Assembly: GCA_016212925.1 (NCBI GenBank)
Contig: JACRDF010000037.1
Span: forward strand, 1 to 64,000
DNA from: Desulfomonile tiedjei
GTDB taxonomy: Bacteria > Desulfobacterota > Desulfomonilia > Desulfomonilales > Desulfomonilaceae
DNA length: 64,000 nucleotides
Reading direction: 5' to 3'
Shown here: piece by piece, positions 18,401 through 26,699 of the stretch
How the letters are laid out: the number at the start of each line of letters is the position of its first letter
Position numbering within the stretch: position 1 is the stretch's first letter
Notes under the pieces: model-generated
Told to the model about the DNA's origin: nothing
Databases searched by the model: none
What the model saw: only the letters and a program-made list of their open reading frames with translations
Position numbers and translations under genes: made by a program

Positions 18401-19518
18401 GCCGACTCGGGCGTCATGAAACTATCTATTCTGGTCCCTGTTACCTCGTCACGGCTATAGCCAAGCTCCGTCAGCCATTGTTGATTCACATTGCGGATAA
18501 TCCCTTGTTCGTCTATGGAGTGCTTCATTATGGGGGAATTGTCGTAGAGCTGTCGAAAGCGTTTTTCGCTTTCCTTCAAAGCTTCTTCCTGGAGCCTGCG
18601 CTGTGTGATGTCGCGGCTGAGCATCCAGAATCCCCTAAGAAGACGGTTATCGATGTTGCCAATCAAGGTATTTTCAGTGTACCTGACTGTCCCCTCCGGT
18701 AGGTTTTCCTTGGACTCTCCGTTCCAAATTCCGCATCCGTGTCTCACCCACACCTCGAGCAGAGGGCCATAGTCGGGCAGAGACTTCAACAATACTCCCG
18801 GTGGTGATTCCCGCAGGTCGCGGACATTTCCCAGACCGTGGAGCCTTGCGAATTCGGCATTCCCGTCGACCAGTCTTGCTTCCACGATTCTGGAAAGTAA
18901 CTCCGGCCTTCCTGTACGGGGCGAGATCGGGTTGGCGAGAGCAAACTCGGCTATTCCGACAGGGACTATGTTGACCAGTTGGCGATACTTTTCATTGAGA
19001 ATTATTTGCTTTTTCTCAATCGTCAGGTCCTCTATAAGAACCATTGCCAGCCTGTCCTCGCCGAGCCTGATCGATCGGAAATACAACCGTCCCCATATCT
19101 GAGCTTCACCCAACTGAACCAGACCTTCCCACGTAACGGGTTTTCGCTCTTCGAAAACCTTTTCCAGGCATTTCTGGGCACCGCTCAATTCGTCAGGAAT
19201 AGGAAAAAGGGACCTGAACTGCGAGCCAACAAAACTCTCCATGTCACGGACGGTCTTGTGGCACGCCTGGTTGCAGAAAACTATGGACCAGGCCTGATCT
19301 ATCAAGAGAGCAGGAATCGGAAGGCCGCTCAGAAGCTTCCCGAAGGCTGTTCTGCGGAAGCGCCTGAAGTCGAAGCTCCCCGATGATGTGACATCTTCGG
19401 ACAACATGTCGTCCAGTAGGATGGGTTCGGTAACCGCGGTATCGAGTTTCCCAAACCTTATGGTGGAGGTATCATCCTCCTCAGATTCGCTGAAAGTTGG
19501 GAATTCCTTGTCATTCAT
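15469..19518 (-). CDS. Large hybrid histidine kinase with several PAS domains, two receivers and an HPt domain
   Basis: At 1349 residues this is a BarA-like phosphorelay in one chain without obvious membrane helices. The N-terminal two thirds hold about five PAS-type sensor units (for example FRQLYDNSPIMKHSIDEQGII, VPYQYVKKDGTVIDVILDS, LPTAIYLKDADKLRYILWN, DAGIVMADGNDIITEAN). The kinase core follows: DFLASMSHEIRTPMHGIMGM, LLGNAIKFTESG, DTGIGMPES, GGTGLGLAIAKEL. Receiver 1 has acceptor VDAQMPEMDG but reads VDNN where VDDN is usual. Receiver 2 is canonical (LLAEDN, LMDVEMPEMSG, LAKPI). A C-terminal HPt carries YSHSLKGALGSL with its phosphorylatable His. It probably feeds an unlinked output regulator. 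It is the first gene of a two-kinase minus-strand pair. Confidence 0.93.
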   Translation of the reverse strand: MNDKEFPTFSESEEDDTSTIRFGKLDTAVTEPILLDDMLSEDVTSSGSFDFRRFRRTAFGKLLSGLPIPALLIDQAWSIVFCNQACHKTVRDMESFVGSQFRSLFPIPDELSGAQKCLEKVFEERKPVTWEGLVQLGEAQIWGRLYFRSIRLGEDRLAMVLIEDLTIEKKQIILNEKYRQLVNIVPVGIAEFALANPISPRTGRPELLSRIVEARLVDGNAEFARLHGLGNVRDLRESPPGVLLKSLPDYGPLLEVWVRHGCGIWNGESKENLPEGTVRYTENTLIGNIDNRLLRGFWMLSRDITQRRLQEEALKESEKRFRQLYDNSPIMKHSIDEQGIIRNVNQQWLTELGYSRDEVTGTRIDSFMTPESAHRAFSTVLPQFWRDGRISNVPYQYVKKDGTVIDVILDSIAINDPQWGRVSLSTVRNITDRKRAEEEAARTKSLLTTIVQNLPTAIYLKDADKLRYILWNKASEHLFGYPSEEVMGKTVYDLFPGGQADSFTAQDQRALKNRTLLDILEEPVDTRKMGTRIVHSKKLPIFDVNGRARFLLGISEDITDSKRAEQEIIEAREEAAAEANKLRSMIEGMDAGIVMADGNDIITEANSWFLEKMNLRRDQVVGKSLWGFHPNAGIADRVRQMLEDWKSGKRKSGMVSNTNMAGMKVALGVQPITTGDVYAGVILNVTDVTDLIEARVAAEAANQAKSDFLASMSHEIRTPMHGIMGMTELALQTALTDEQREYLETIKLSADSLLAVINDILDFSKIEAGKFDLEPIEFNLRDTIASTLESMRVHAQTKNLSLVAQIASDLPNPLVGDPGRVRQILVNLLGNAIKFTESGQVTVRVAVDSLTGTDLVLHFAVSDTGIGMPESKLEEIFAPFTQISTGMSRRYGGTGLGLAIAKELVGMMDGRIWVDSQVGSGTTFHFTARFSVKEKPAGTMSLPACNLDLHELSVLVVDNNVTNRRILEDMLRHLDMRATTCESAAAGLAKLDQIRDLGLCFPVIIVDAQMPEMDGFAFVEQVNKIPGLPKPTLIMLTSAGRRQDIERCKELGISAYLTKPVRQTELFRAIRTTLEMSTTEASETSLVTKHSLPSMERPLCILLAEDNLVNQKLATRMLEQKGHSVVVASNGKEALEALAHGQFDLVLMDVEMPEMSGFEATAAIREQEKATGAHTPIIAVTAHAMKGDMERCLEAGMDGYLAKPIRSAELFEVIRKFARNTQEGRALSSRRNTLEPALDKSALMNQVGGDEGFVRQLAVLFLKESHDQLSALEQCVKDRDADGIARYSHSLKGALGSLHAARAAQAALELEQLARRGDVDRAAEAFDTLKKKIETVRAALEKLGRWDSQ

Positions 19519-19600
19519 GCAGTTGTCCTGGCATTTGAGATAAATGACCTCACTTCACACGACTTCGCTTTCCGTCGGTGAAGACTCCCGAAGTGTGCCA

Positions 19601-19677
19601 AGGTCGCTTCCGGCAGGCCTCCGTAGCGAAGTCGGGCTATGCCGTCCGCAGCGGAGGAGGCCTGCCGGAAGCGACCT
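19601..19677. repeat. Long inverted repeat, 22-bp perfect arms
   Basis: The arms pair perfectly over 22 bases and enclose a 33-base loop that itself holds GCGAAGTCGGGCT. A short related piece, CCGAAGCGAAGTCGGGCTG, sits at 53618-53636 upstream of the radical SAM gene. It belongs to the class of small dispersed palindromic elements in this genome. Confidence 0.65.
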
Positions 19678-19899
19678 CCAACCGTCTTCATCGTTTTGAA
19701 AGAGAACTCGTATCAGATCAATTTAGACCAGAATAGTCGAATGTTTTGGAAATAAAAAGAGCAAAAACAGGGCTGCTAACCGGGGGACCATTCGTCCGGC
19801 AGGATTCGCTCGATGCGAGCGATGAATGAATTACTAAGACAGGAGTTCTCAAAACATTAGGGCGTTTCTCGCCGCATTGGCCTGATAATCGTTATCCAT

Positions 19900-19929
19900 C
19901 TCGTTCCCGGGCTCCAGCCCGGGAACGAG
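19900..19929. repeat. Short hairpin with 14-bp perfect arms
   Basis: CTCGTTCCCGGGCT, a two-base loop and the exact reverse complement make a very stable hairpin about 80 bases beyond the end of the DedA gene. It lacks a T-tract on either strand. It could protect the 3' end of the DedA mRNA, which is inference. Confidence 0.6.
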
Positions 19930-20008
19930 GAAAAGATCGACTAATTCGCAATGCCTATAAACAAATCGTCACAGCACTGTTTAGACACAATTTGTAGACC
20001 GCTTCTGG

Positions 20009-20635
20009 TCACTTGCCGTTTGTGACGGCGAAAGCCCGGCCACGTCGGAGATGTGTCACGACAAACCAGATTCCAGCCAGCACAAGCGCGGCGGCCACGA
20101 CCAAATCCACCTCGTGGGAGTACTGTTCCACCAACGTCCAATTCTGTCTCAATTTGTATCCGCAAATGAGCAAAAAGGTGTTCCAGATCGTCGCGCCGAT
20201 TGCGGTATACAGGCAGAAAGGCAGAAGCCTCATCTTGCCCAGCCCCGCGGGGATTGATATGAGATGCCTGACAACAGGTATGAAACGGCTGACCAGAATC
20301 GTCCACGAGCCGTTCCGATCGAACCACCGCTCAGTCCACTCCAGATGTTCTCTATTCAAGAAGAGATAGCGCCCGACCTTCAACACAAAAGGTCGGCCTC
20401 CCAAGTACCCCATGTAATAGGACACGAGCGACCCGATTAAGGAACCTAGGGAGGTCGCAAAAATAGCCGCGGGCACCGAGAACTTGCCTTCTACAGCCAG
20501 GAATCCTACAAAAGGCATCACCAGCTCACTGGGAACCGGCGCAACCATGCTTTCAAGGGCCATTAGAAAGCCCGCGCCGAAATATCCTAGCTTTTCAATT
20601 AAATAAGTGAAATACACTGCCAAATGTTGAACCAT
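20009..20635 (-). CDS. DedA family inner-membrane protein
   Basis: A 208-residue protein with the DedA/SNARE-associated pattern: an N-terminal amphipathic stretch, ESMVAPVPSELVMPFVGFLA, GSLIGSLVSYYMGYLGGRPFV, and FDRNGSWTILVSRFIPVVRHLISIPAGLGKMRLLPF. The F-x-R-x3-R-x5-G core near residues 113-125 is present (SRFIPVVRHLISIPAG). Family members act as lipid transporters, including undecaprenyl-phosphate flippases, and support membrane homeostasis. About five hydrophobic segments are seen. The C-terminal tail is short and basic. It is monocistronic here. Confidence 0.9.
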   Translation of the reverse strand: MVQHLAVYFTYLIEKLGYFGAGFLMALESMVAPVPSELVMPFVGFLAVEGKFSVPAAIFATSLGSLIGSLVSYYMGYLGGRPFVLKVGRYLFLNREHLEWTERWFDRNGSWTILVSRFIPVVRHLISIPAGLGKMRLLPFCLYTAIGATIWNTFLLICGYKLRQNWTLVEQYSHEVDLVVAAALVLAGIWFVVTHLRRGRAFAVTNGK

Positions 20636-20928
20636 ATTTCAGACCCCTCTTAATCATTCAGCGTATTATATCCCAAACACTGTTCAATGCAAACCCGTAA
20701 AGGGCTGCGCCGGCCATTGTAGGGTGGACGCGATCCTCCGGCATCTGCAAGTTTGACATTAACATGCGGGGTGGACAACGTACCGACAAGAAGCGTCAGA
20801 AAGGATGTTTCCACATCGGATGTAGGAATTATGAGCGTGCATCCTTTTGAAAAAGCGGCGCCCGGAGCGAGTATTCGATTCGGGGCGATCGACGCGCAGC
20901 TTTTTGACGCCGGTAGGGAGGAAAAACA

Positions 20929-21303
20929 ATGAGACGTTTAGGCATAATATTGTTGGCAGGTTTGCTTTCCCTGACCATAACGGTCCTTTTTTCAGGTCAG
21001 AGCTTGGCCGATCAGAGTTCCGGGCTCGGGCTCGGGGCAACCGCTGTCTTCGCGCTAGGAAGCGAGGCATCCGTACCGGTTCTGCAGGTCCACAAATTTG
21101 GCGGTGGATCTGGATTCCGCGGCGGCCTGTACTTTGGCGGGTTCCCAGGCCGGGGCTACGGTTGGTATGGCGGATACCCCAGCGGCTATTCGGGGTATGG
21201 CTATTCCGGCAGCTACCTGGACACGCCGACCAAAACCTGCGTGTGGAACGGTTATAAGTACAGGTGCTACAATTTTCAGTCGGGTGATAGCTACCTGTAC
21301 TGA
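20929..21303 (+). CDS. Small secreted Gly/Tyr-rich protein
   Basis: This 124-residue protein is not recognised. An N-terminal signal peptide is clear (MRRLGIILLAGLLSLTITVLFSGQSLA, cleavage near residue 28). The mature middle part is very rich in Gly and Tyr (FGGGSGFRGGLYFGGF then GRGYGWYGGYPSGYSGYGYSG). The C-terminal end has two cysteines in CVWNGYKYRCYNF, which may form a disulfide. The start has a strong ribosome-binding site (GGGAGGAAAAACA-ATG). Similar low-complexity exported proteins of unknown role are common in Desulfobacterota. No operon partner. Confidence 0.75.
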   Translation: MRRLGIILLAGLLSLTITVLFSGQSLADQSSGLGLGATAVFALGSEASVPVLQVHKFGGGSGFRGGLYFGGFPGRGYGWYGGYPSGYSGYGYSGSYLDTPTKTCVWNGYKYRCYNFQSGDSYLY

Positions 21304-22339
21304 CAACTAGGGCGCATTCCGGTGTGTTGAACAAGCGCCGGCCGGGAAGTTGAGGAGAAGGTTTGTCCCTTCGAGGCTGAGTCCGGAATTCCGGTTAGCC
21401 TGCGGATCTCGTCCCGCGAACTGTTTTTCGAAGCTGACGGCGGGGCGAGAGGCCGGCCAAATGGGTTTTCAGGAAAACCTCCTTATACTGGGTGTATCAA
21501 TTTGTCTACAATGTACTCATGCGTCAACTAGCTCGGCATCAAGTAGCCGTCCAATTGCATGTGTTACCAAAATCCACTCCTCGTTCCGAGACCACCTCAG
21601 CATGAAACTACGACGGGCCATCATGTTAAGCACGGGGTGGCCCGGACGTTACTAGAAACTGTCTCAGAATCGAGGATTCTGCGATAGCACCGGTAGGGGC
21701 GGTTCGTGAACCGACCGAAATCAGGGCGCTTCTCGAAGCGCCCTACACAAGAAATCCTCCGGTCACCAATTCTGAGACAGTCTCTTACTACGTCCGGGCT
21801 GTGTAGCGACAGAAGGTCTGACGGCCGAATCAATCCTTGTAGTAGGGGCCCACGCCGTGCGCGCCGTACGTGGCCGATAATTCGGTTCATATATAACAGG
21901 TCCGGACCTCTCATGACTGAGGCACCCGAAGGCAGGAGACGCCGGGTTACCCACCTTCCGGGGCTGCCGGTCAATTTGTGACACTGTGCTTCTCTAAAAC
22001 TCGGTTCTGAGACAGTCTTTCCATGACAGCCTTCAACTCAGTAACCTTTTGATCGGGAATTGCCATGACAGCCATTCGGAAAAATGCCTGATCTCAGTCC
22101 TGCGAACTTTATGCACTCGCGCAGATGTGTAGTCAATTTGATACAAAACATTGTCGCCAGCACACTCCTTGTGGCAGGCCGGGGCCTCGGCGTCAATTAC
22201 CTGGGGTTTATATCTAGTTGATTTATATCGCGATAGTGCGTGCATGGTGTCTCCACTCCGACACCTCTTTTGGCTGGCATGTCACTTGCATCCCTCGAGG
22301 CATCACACCTCATATTCACACGAACGGGGAGTGGCAAGT
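21304..22339. other. 1-kb intergenic region with CTGTCTCAGAAT palindromic repeats
   Basis: No convincing gene is present; short open frames here run through repeat sequence. It holds the large inverted repeat at 21654-21785 and a single end of the same family at 22003-22020. A 10-bp palindrome TATCGCGATA lies at 22226-22235 about 105 bases before the SDR gene. The DNA between 22090 and 22240 is more AT-rich and is the likely promoter region for the downstream cluster, though no good -35/-10 pair was fixed. Confidence 0.5.
21654..21785. repeat. Palindromic element with CTGTCTCAGAAT ends and nested hairpins
   Basis: Outer arms AGAAACTGTCTCAGAAT (21654-21670) and its near-perfect complement (21769-21785, one mismatch) enclose two inner hairpins. 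The first is GGCGGTTCGTGAACCG..CC, the second AGGGCGCTTCTCGAAGCGCCCT. The whole is about 130 bases and could fold into a branched structure. Outer-arm fragments recur at 22003-22020 and 46922-46938. No open reading frame for a transposase is inside, as in MITE-like elements. Confidence 0.65.
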
Positions 22340-23179
22340 ATGGATATCTCCGAACCTAAGATCAGACGCGAAGACATCCTCGTTTTAGTCGAAGACGATT
22401 TCAATTCCCGCAACGTGTGCATTGTCACCGGAGCCAGCGGAGGGATCGGGCGAGCCATCGCGGTTGCGGCCGCGGCCAACGGCCTGATGACCATAGGGCT
22501 GGATATCAATAACGAAGAAGGGAAAAAGACTCAGAAGATGGCCCGTGATGTGGGCGGCCAAATGATCTTTATCCCGACGGATCTCACTCGCGATGAAGAG
22601 ATAGAGCATGCGGTTGCCGAGGCGGCTAAAATCGGGACCGTGAAGTATCTGGCAAACATAGCCGGCATCCAGCACATCGATTCCATAGAAAACTTTCCCA
22701 TGGAAAAGTATGACCTTATGCAAAGGATTATGCTTAGAGCCCCTTTCCTGCTCTCCAAACTCTGTATACCCCACATGAAGAAGAGTGACTCGGGAACTGG
22801 CGTCATTGGGAACATGGCGTCCATTCATGCCCATATTTGCACCGTAAACAAGCCTGTTTACAACATTGCCAAATTCGGCCTGCGGGCACTGTCGCAGTCC
22901 ATATCTGCTGAGGGCGAAGGCCGCATCCGATCTTTCACCCTAAGCACGGGCTTTGTGAAAACCGCGCTGGCGTTGGGGCAAATTCCCGCTCAGGCCCAAC
23001 AGCGCGGAATTTCAGAAGAGGAAGTGATCAGCGACGTGATGATGGGCAAATCACGGGTGAAGGAGATGATGTCGCCCATCGAATCGGCCAACTTGTTCAT
23101 TTTCGGTTTCTCCAGGCACGCGAAGTATTTGGTGGGCGGGGACCTCTTGTTCGACGGTGGGGTAGTCCTGACCTATTGA
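22340..23179 (+). CDS. Short-chain dehydrogenase/reductase (3-hydroxyacyl or 3-hydroxybutyrate dehydrogenase-like)
   Basis: The 279-residue product has the classical SDR layout: a nucleotide loop CIVTGASGGIGRAIAVAAAANG near residues 30-51, catalytic Ser in GNMASIHAHI, and the YxxxK pair in VYNIAKFGLRALSQS. The end LVGGDLLFDGGVVLTY is the usual SDR tail. An open frame extends upstream to 22151, but the ATG at 22340 with GGGGAG before it gives a normal length. It oxidises or reduces a hydroxyl/keto substrate with NAD(P). It comes first in the plus-strand cluster of a binding protein, acyl-CoA ligase and Liv transporter, which suggests a role in breaking down the imported acid. An extra N-terminal segment of about 28 residues is unusual. 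Confidence 0.85.
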   Translation: MDISEPKIRREDILVLVEDDFNSRNVCIVTGASGGIGRAIAVAAAANGLMTIGLDINNEEGKKTQKMARDVGGQMIFIPTDLTRDEEIEHAVAEAAKIGTVKYLANIAGIQHIDSIENFPMEKYDLMQRIMLRAPFLLSKLCIPHMKKSDSGTGVIGNMASIHAHICTVNKPVYNIAKFGLRALSQSISAEGEGRIRSFTLSTGFVKTALALGQIPAQAQQRGISEEEVISDVMMGKSRVKEMMSPIESANLFIFGFSRHAKYLVGGDLLFDGGVVLTY

Positions 23180-23454
23180 TCACGGCAACATTTTCACGCG
23201 CGGCCCCGAAGGCGCCGGCTGATGGTGGTTTGCTTCCTTGCCATAAAGACGGTTGGCGGCACTTGCGGCGGTTTCCAAAGTGACGCCAGGCGGAGCCGTC
23301 AGTGGCAAAAGCGATCTGAGCGAAGCTGCCCTGTCAAGCTTGCGGGATATTCACGGATGAAAAGCGAACTCGTATGGCGCGCTTGTTTGAGTGGGGATCT
23401 TCGGCTCGTCGAGGGTCCCTCGCACCTTACAACAATCTCAATCTGGAGGGCAAA

Positions 23455-24684
23455 ATGAGAATTAAAGGAACTGGAATCGCTGCACTCTTCTTGTCCATGC
23501 TGCTGATCGGCGGATTGGTCGCCGCGAGTGCGGCCACGGCAGCAGACACCATCCGGCTCGGATTTGTCGCGGACGTCTCAGGCATCGGCGCGACCTTTTA
23601 CAAATCCCAGAAAGCTGCGCTTGACATGTTTATTGAGGAGGCCAACGCCGCGGGCGGAGTTCTGGGCAAGAAACTGGAGTTGGTGGTACGCGACGCCCAA
23701 CTGAAGCCCGATATTGGCGCAAATATGGCCAGGGAGCTTATCCTCAGCGAAAAGTGCGACTTTCTCATTGGACCCACCAGCAGCGCGGTGGCTCTGGCCG
23801 TAACGAAGGTGGCAGGCGAGTTCAAGAAAATCGTGTACTTCCACACCTCAAATACCGAGGCGCTGACCACCACTGATTTTCAGCCCTACATGTTCCAGGT
23901 GGTCCCTAACACCGGGATTGAGGGTCGTGGAATGGCCCTATTTCTCTCCCAAAAGCCGTACAAGAAATATGGTCTTTGTGGTCCTGACTATGCGTACGGC
24001 CACGACAATCTAAGTGCCTTTAAGGCGGAAATGGCGAAGCTCAAACCCGATGCCGAGATCGTAGAGACGGTGTGGGTCAAGATCGGAGAATCAAACCTTT
24101 CCCCGTTTATTCCCACACTTATGGCCAAGAAGCCGGATGCGATCTATTCCGCCTTCTGGGGCGGCCAACTTAGCACGTTCGTAAAGCAGGGCAAGCCTTA
24201 CGGAGTTTTCAAACAGGCCGCTTTCAGCTCTCTTTTTGACCTGGATTTCCTTAGAGCGGTCGGACAGGACCTGCCTGAAGATCTGACGGGTTATGCACGC
24301 TGTCCGTTTTATGCGGTCGATACGCCTCAGATGAAAGAATTCTCCAAGAAATACTTCGACAAATACAAGGAATGGCCCGCGGACTGGGCTCTCATGGCCT
24401 ATGACGGCATGATTGCCTTGACCGAGGCTATAAAGAAAGCAAACAGTGCCGACTCCGAGCAGGTCGTAAAGGTCCTCGGGGGGCTCAAGTTCAAATCTTT
24501 GAGGGGCGAGCGTTACATTCGCGCTGAAGATCACATGGCCAATGTCGGCATTTACGTAGGCGTGACCACCAAGGATCCAAACTACAAAGAGTTCCTCATC
24601 ATGAAGGATGTGAAGGAAGTACCGGCGGAAAAGGTCTGGCTGCCCGTGGAAGAGGTCAAGAAGCTCCAGGCCCAAAAGAAATAA
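23455..24684 (+). CDS. Liv-type ABC transporter substrate-binding protein (second system)
   Basis: A 409-residue periplasmic binding protein of type I fold. The signal peptide is MRIKGTGIAALFLSMLLIGGLVAASAATA, then DTIRLGFVADVSGIGATFYKSQKAALDMFIEEANAAGG. The frame is open upstream to 23374, but the ATG at 23455 follows GGAGGG and starts the signal peptide. Compared with the protein at 10198 it has a different ligand cleft (for example FLIGPTSSAVALAVTKV, VYFHTSNTEALTTTDF), so a different substrate is expected. The adjacent CoA ligase suggests a carboxylic acid, perhaps aromatic or branched. Ligand assignment is inference. Confidence 0.9.
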   Translation: MRIKGTGIAALFLSMLLIGGLVAASAATAADTIRLGFVADVSGIGATFYKSQKAALDMFIEEANAAGGVLGKKLELVVRDAQLKPDIGANMARELILSEKCDFLIGPTSSAVALAVTKVAGEFKKIVYFHTSNTEALTTTDFQPYMFQVVPNTGIEGRGMALFLSQKPYKKYGLCGPDYAYGHDNLSAFKAEMAKLKPDAEIVETVWVKIGESNLSPFIPTLMAKKPDAIYSAFWGGQLSTFVKQGKPYGVFKQAAFSSLFDLDFLRAVGQDLPEDLTGYARCPFYAVDTPQMKEFSKKYFDKYKEWPADWALMAYDGMIALTEAIKKANSADSEQVVKVLGGLKFKSLRGERYIRAEDHMANVGIYVGVTTKDPNYKEFLIMKDVKEVPAEKVWLPVEEVKKLQAQKK

Positions 24685-24726
24685 CGGGATTATGCCGTTG
24701 ACAACGAGTCACCGGGACATACCGGT

Positions 24727-24893
24727 GTCATTGCGAGGAGTGAAACGACGAAGCAATCTCGTTTTCGGCGGGACGGGCATCTTGGTGGGACCGGCATCCT
24801 GCCGGTCATTCTTACAGACAGGCTGAAAACCTGTCCCACCTGACACATCTGCCATCACTGGAGATTGCTTCGGGCTTGCGCCCTCGCAATGAC
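24727..24893. repeat. Dispersed palindromic repeat GTCATTGCGAGGAG...CTCGCAATGAC, copy 1 with nested insert
   Basis: The ends GTCATTGCGAGG and CCTCGCAATGAC are inverted, with inner GAAGCAATCTC and GAGATTGCTTCG also inverted. Between them lies a second palindromic unit (24784-24840) running from GGTGGGACCGGCATC to AACCTGTCCCACC. Further copies of the outer element: 30205-30288, 41680-41825, 42978-43060. Copies of the inner unit: 41732-41788 and, without the outer element, 46705-46761. The element lies between the binding protein and ligase genes of what otherwise looks like one cluster. Confidence 0.75.
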
Positions 24894-25038
24894 AGTTGCA
24901 TTCTTTTCCAAGTGAATGATTCGGGGAAATAATAAGTTGTCACGGTTGGCTCCTGAAGCACAATGCTTCAGGGGCCAGCCTCCGCCTCGAATGTGTGTTC
25001 GCGTTTGTTCAACAACGATAGTGCTCAGGGAGGATTGC

Positions 25039-26574
25039 ATGAACATCGGGACATTGACAACTCGCCACGCCCGCTACCGTCCCGACCATTTAGCCGTGGT
25101 GTTCGAGGAAAACAGGCTCACCTGGCGTGAGTTCAACGAGCGCGTCAACAGGCTGGCGAACGCCATTCTGAATTTGGGAATAGTGAAGGGAGACAAGGTC
25201 GCAACCATCTTGCCCAATTCCCTTGAACTCCTGGAAACCTATTGGGCCGTAGCTAAGATAGGGGCGGTCATGGTTCCGTTGAGCACTATGACCCGAGGCA
25301 AAGGCCTGATCACCATGCTCCAGGATTCGGATTCCGCGGTGGTCATCACCGATTCCTCGTTTCAGGAACATCTCGACGCCGTACGTCCCGATCTTTCGAT
25401 CCATCGCGAGCGGTATCTGATGACCGACGGAGACAACTCCGGCGATTATCAGGATTATCACGCGTTGAAGGCCGCAGCGGCCGACAACGATCCCGAAGGT
25501 ATCGAAGTCAATGACTCAGATCCTTACAATATCATGTACACGAGCGGTACAACGGGGCAGCCCAAAGGGATCGTTCACACACATTATATCAGGGCGATGT
25601 ACGGCACGATTTTCGCGTCTTCATTTCGGTTTTCGCCGGAAAGCGTAGTATTGCATGCTGGAGCCTTGGTGTTCAACGGCGCGTTCGTTACCCTGATGCC
25701 TGCTTTTTTTGCAGGCGCGACGTATATTCTCGAACGCCAGTTCAACCCTCAGAAAATGATCGAGACTATTCAGCGGGAACGAGTCACGCATACCATCATG
25801 GTCCCCTCCCAGATCATTGCCATGCTTCATACACCGCACTTTTCCGCGGAAACCTTGCAGTCGCTGGAGATGCTGGGTTCGGTGGGAGCCCCGCTGCACA
25901 ACGAATATAAGGACGAACTCAATCGCGTCCTGCCAGGCAGGCTCTATGAGCTTTACGGGCTGACGGAAGGCTTTGTGACCATCCTGGATAAGAATGACGC
26001 TGTTCGCAAATCCGCTTCAGTCGGATCGCCGCCTCAGTTTTTCGAAATGCGGATCGTCAACGAGCAGCGCCAAGACGCGGCCCCGGGAGAAGTGGGTGAG
26101 ATCGTGGGTCGCGGCCCCATACTCATGGCGGGATACTACAAACGGCCGGATCTGACAGCCCAGGCTGTGATTGACGGTTGGTTGTACAGCGGCGACATGG
26201 GATACGTCGATGAAGACGGCTTTCTGTACCTCGTGGATCGTAAGAAGGATCTCATTATTTCCGGCGGAATCAACGTTTATCCGCGAGATATCGAGGAAAT
26301 AGCCGTGCAGCATCCCGCGGTTTCGGAAGTGGCTGTTTTTGGCGTTCCGCACGACAAGTGGGGGGAGACCCCGATGGCTGCCGTGGTGTTAAGCCACCCG
26401 GGGGCTGCAACGACGGACGAGCTGCGTGATTGGATCAATGAACGAATAGAAGCGCGCTTTCAAAAGGTATCATCGGTAGTAGTGATGGATGATTTTCCTC
26501 GCAGCGTTGCGGGAAAAACCCTGAAGCGAGTCCTTCGAGAACCGTACTGGTCCGGACGAGACACGAGGATATGA
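25039..26574 (+). CDS. Acyl-CoA ligase (AMP-forming, long-/medium-chain or aromatic acid)
   Basis: The 511-residue enzyme activates a carboxylic acid to its CoA thioester through an acyl-adenylate. Motifs in order: [19 protein letters not shown] (P-loop, near residue 160), [13 protein letters not shown] (A5), [40 protein letters not shown] (A7-A8) and the catalytic Lys in [14 protein letters not shown] (A10). The ATG at 25039 follows GGGAGGATTGC and is chosen over the longer frame from 24916. It sits between the binding protein and permeases, so the transported substrate is probably its substrate. Exact chain length or ring preference cannot be told. Confidence 0.9.
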   Translation: MNIGTLTTRHARYRPDHLAVVFEENRLTWREFNERVNRLANAILNLGIVKGDKVATILPNSLELLETYWAVAKIGAVMVPLSTMTRGKGLITMLQDSDSAVVITDSSFQEHLDAVRPDLSIHRERYLMTDGDNSGDYQDYHALKAAAADNDPEGIEVNDSDPYNIMYTSGTTGQPKGIVHTHYIRAMYGTIFASSFRFSPESVVLHAGALVFNGAFVTLMPAFFAGATYILERQFNPQKMIETIQRERVTHTIMVPSQIIAMLHTPHFSAETLQSLEMLGSVGAPLHNEYKDELNRVLPGRLYELYGLTEGFVTILDKNDAVRKSASVGSPPQFFEMRIVNEQRQDAAPGEVGEIVGRGPILMAGYYKRPDLTAQAVIDGWLYSGDMGYVDEDGFLYLVDRKKDLIISGGINVYPRDIEEIAVQHPAVSEVAVFGVPHDKWGETPMAAVVLSHPGAATTDELRDWINERIEARFQKVSSVVVMDDFPRSVAGKTLKRVLREPYWSGRDTRI

Positions 26575-26699
26575 TTTCACCATAAAGACGCATGGACCAG
26601 CGTGCGCAGGTCCGTGCCGAATGGGACCGGAATCCGTCTTACTTTTTTGAAGGGGACCGGCCGTCACCCATCAAACCATCCTTTGCGGGCGGGAAAACC

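Larger units (their letters stand above)
19519..20008. other. Intergenic region with two long hairpin repeats
   Basis: No gene was found. The region contains a 22-bp inverted repeat (arms 19601-19622 and 19656-19677, AGGTCGCTTCCGGCAGGCCT plus two bases) around the sequence AGCGAAGTCGGGCT. A second hairpin with 14-bp arms built on CTCGTTCCCGGGCT lies at 19900-19929. The AGCGAAGTCGGGCT core recurs at 53621-53636. No T-run follows either hairpin, so neither is a typical intrinsic terminator. Confidence 0.6.

Noticed and set aside
19601-19929. Intrinsic terminators for the DedA or kinase genes
   Set aside because: The stems are strong, but neither strand has a following T-run, so they are listed as repeats.
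21706-21981. Open frames on both strands in the 21.3-22.3 kb gap
   Set aside because: They overlap the palindromic element, and translations are Arg/Pro-rich without domains.
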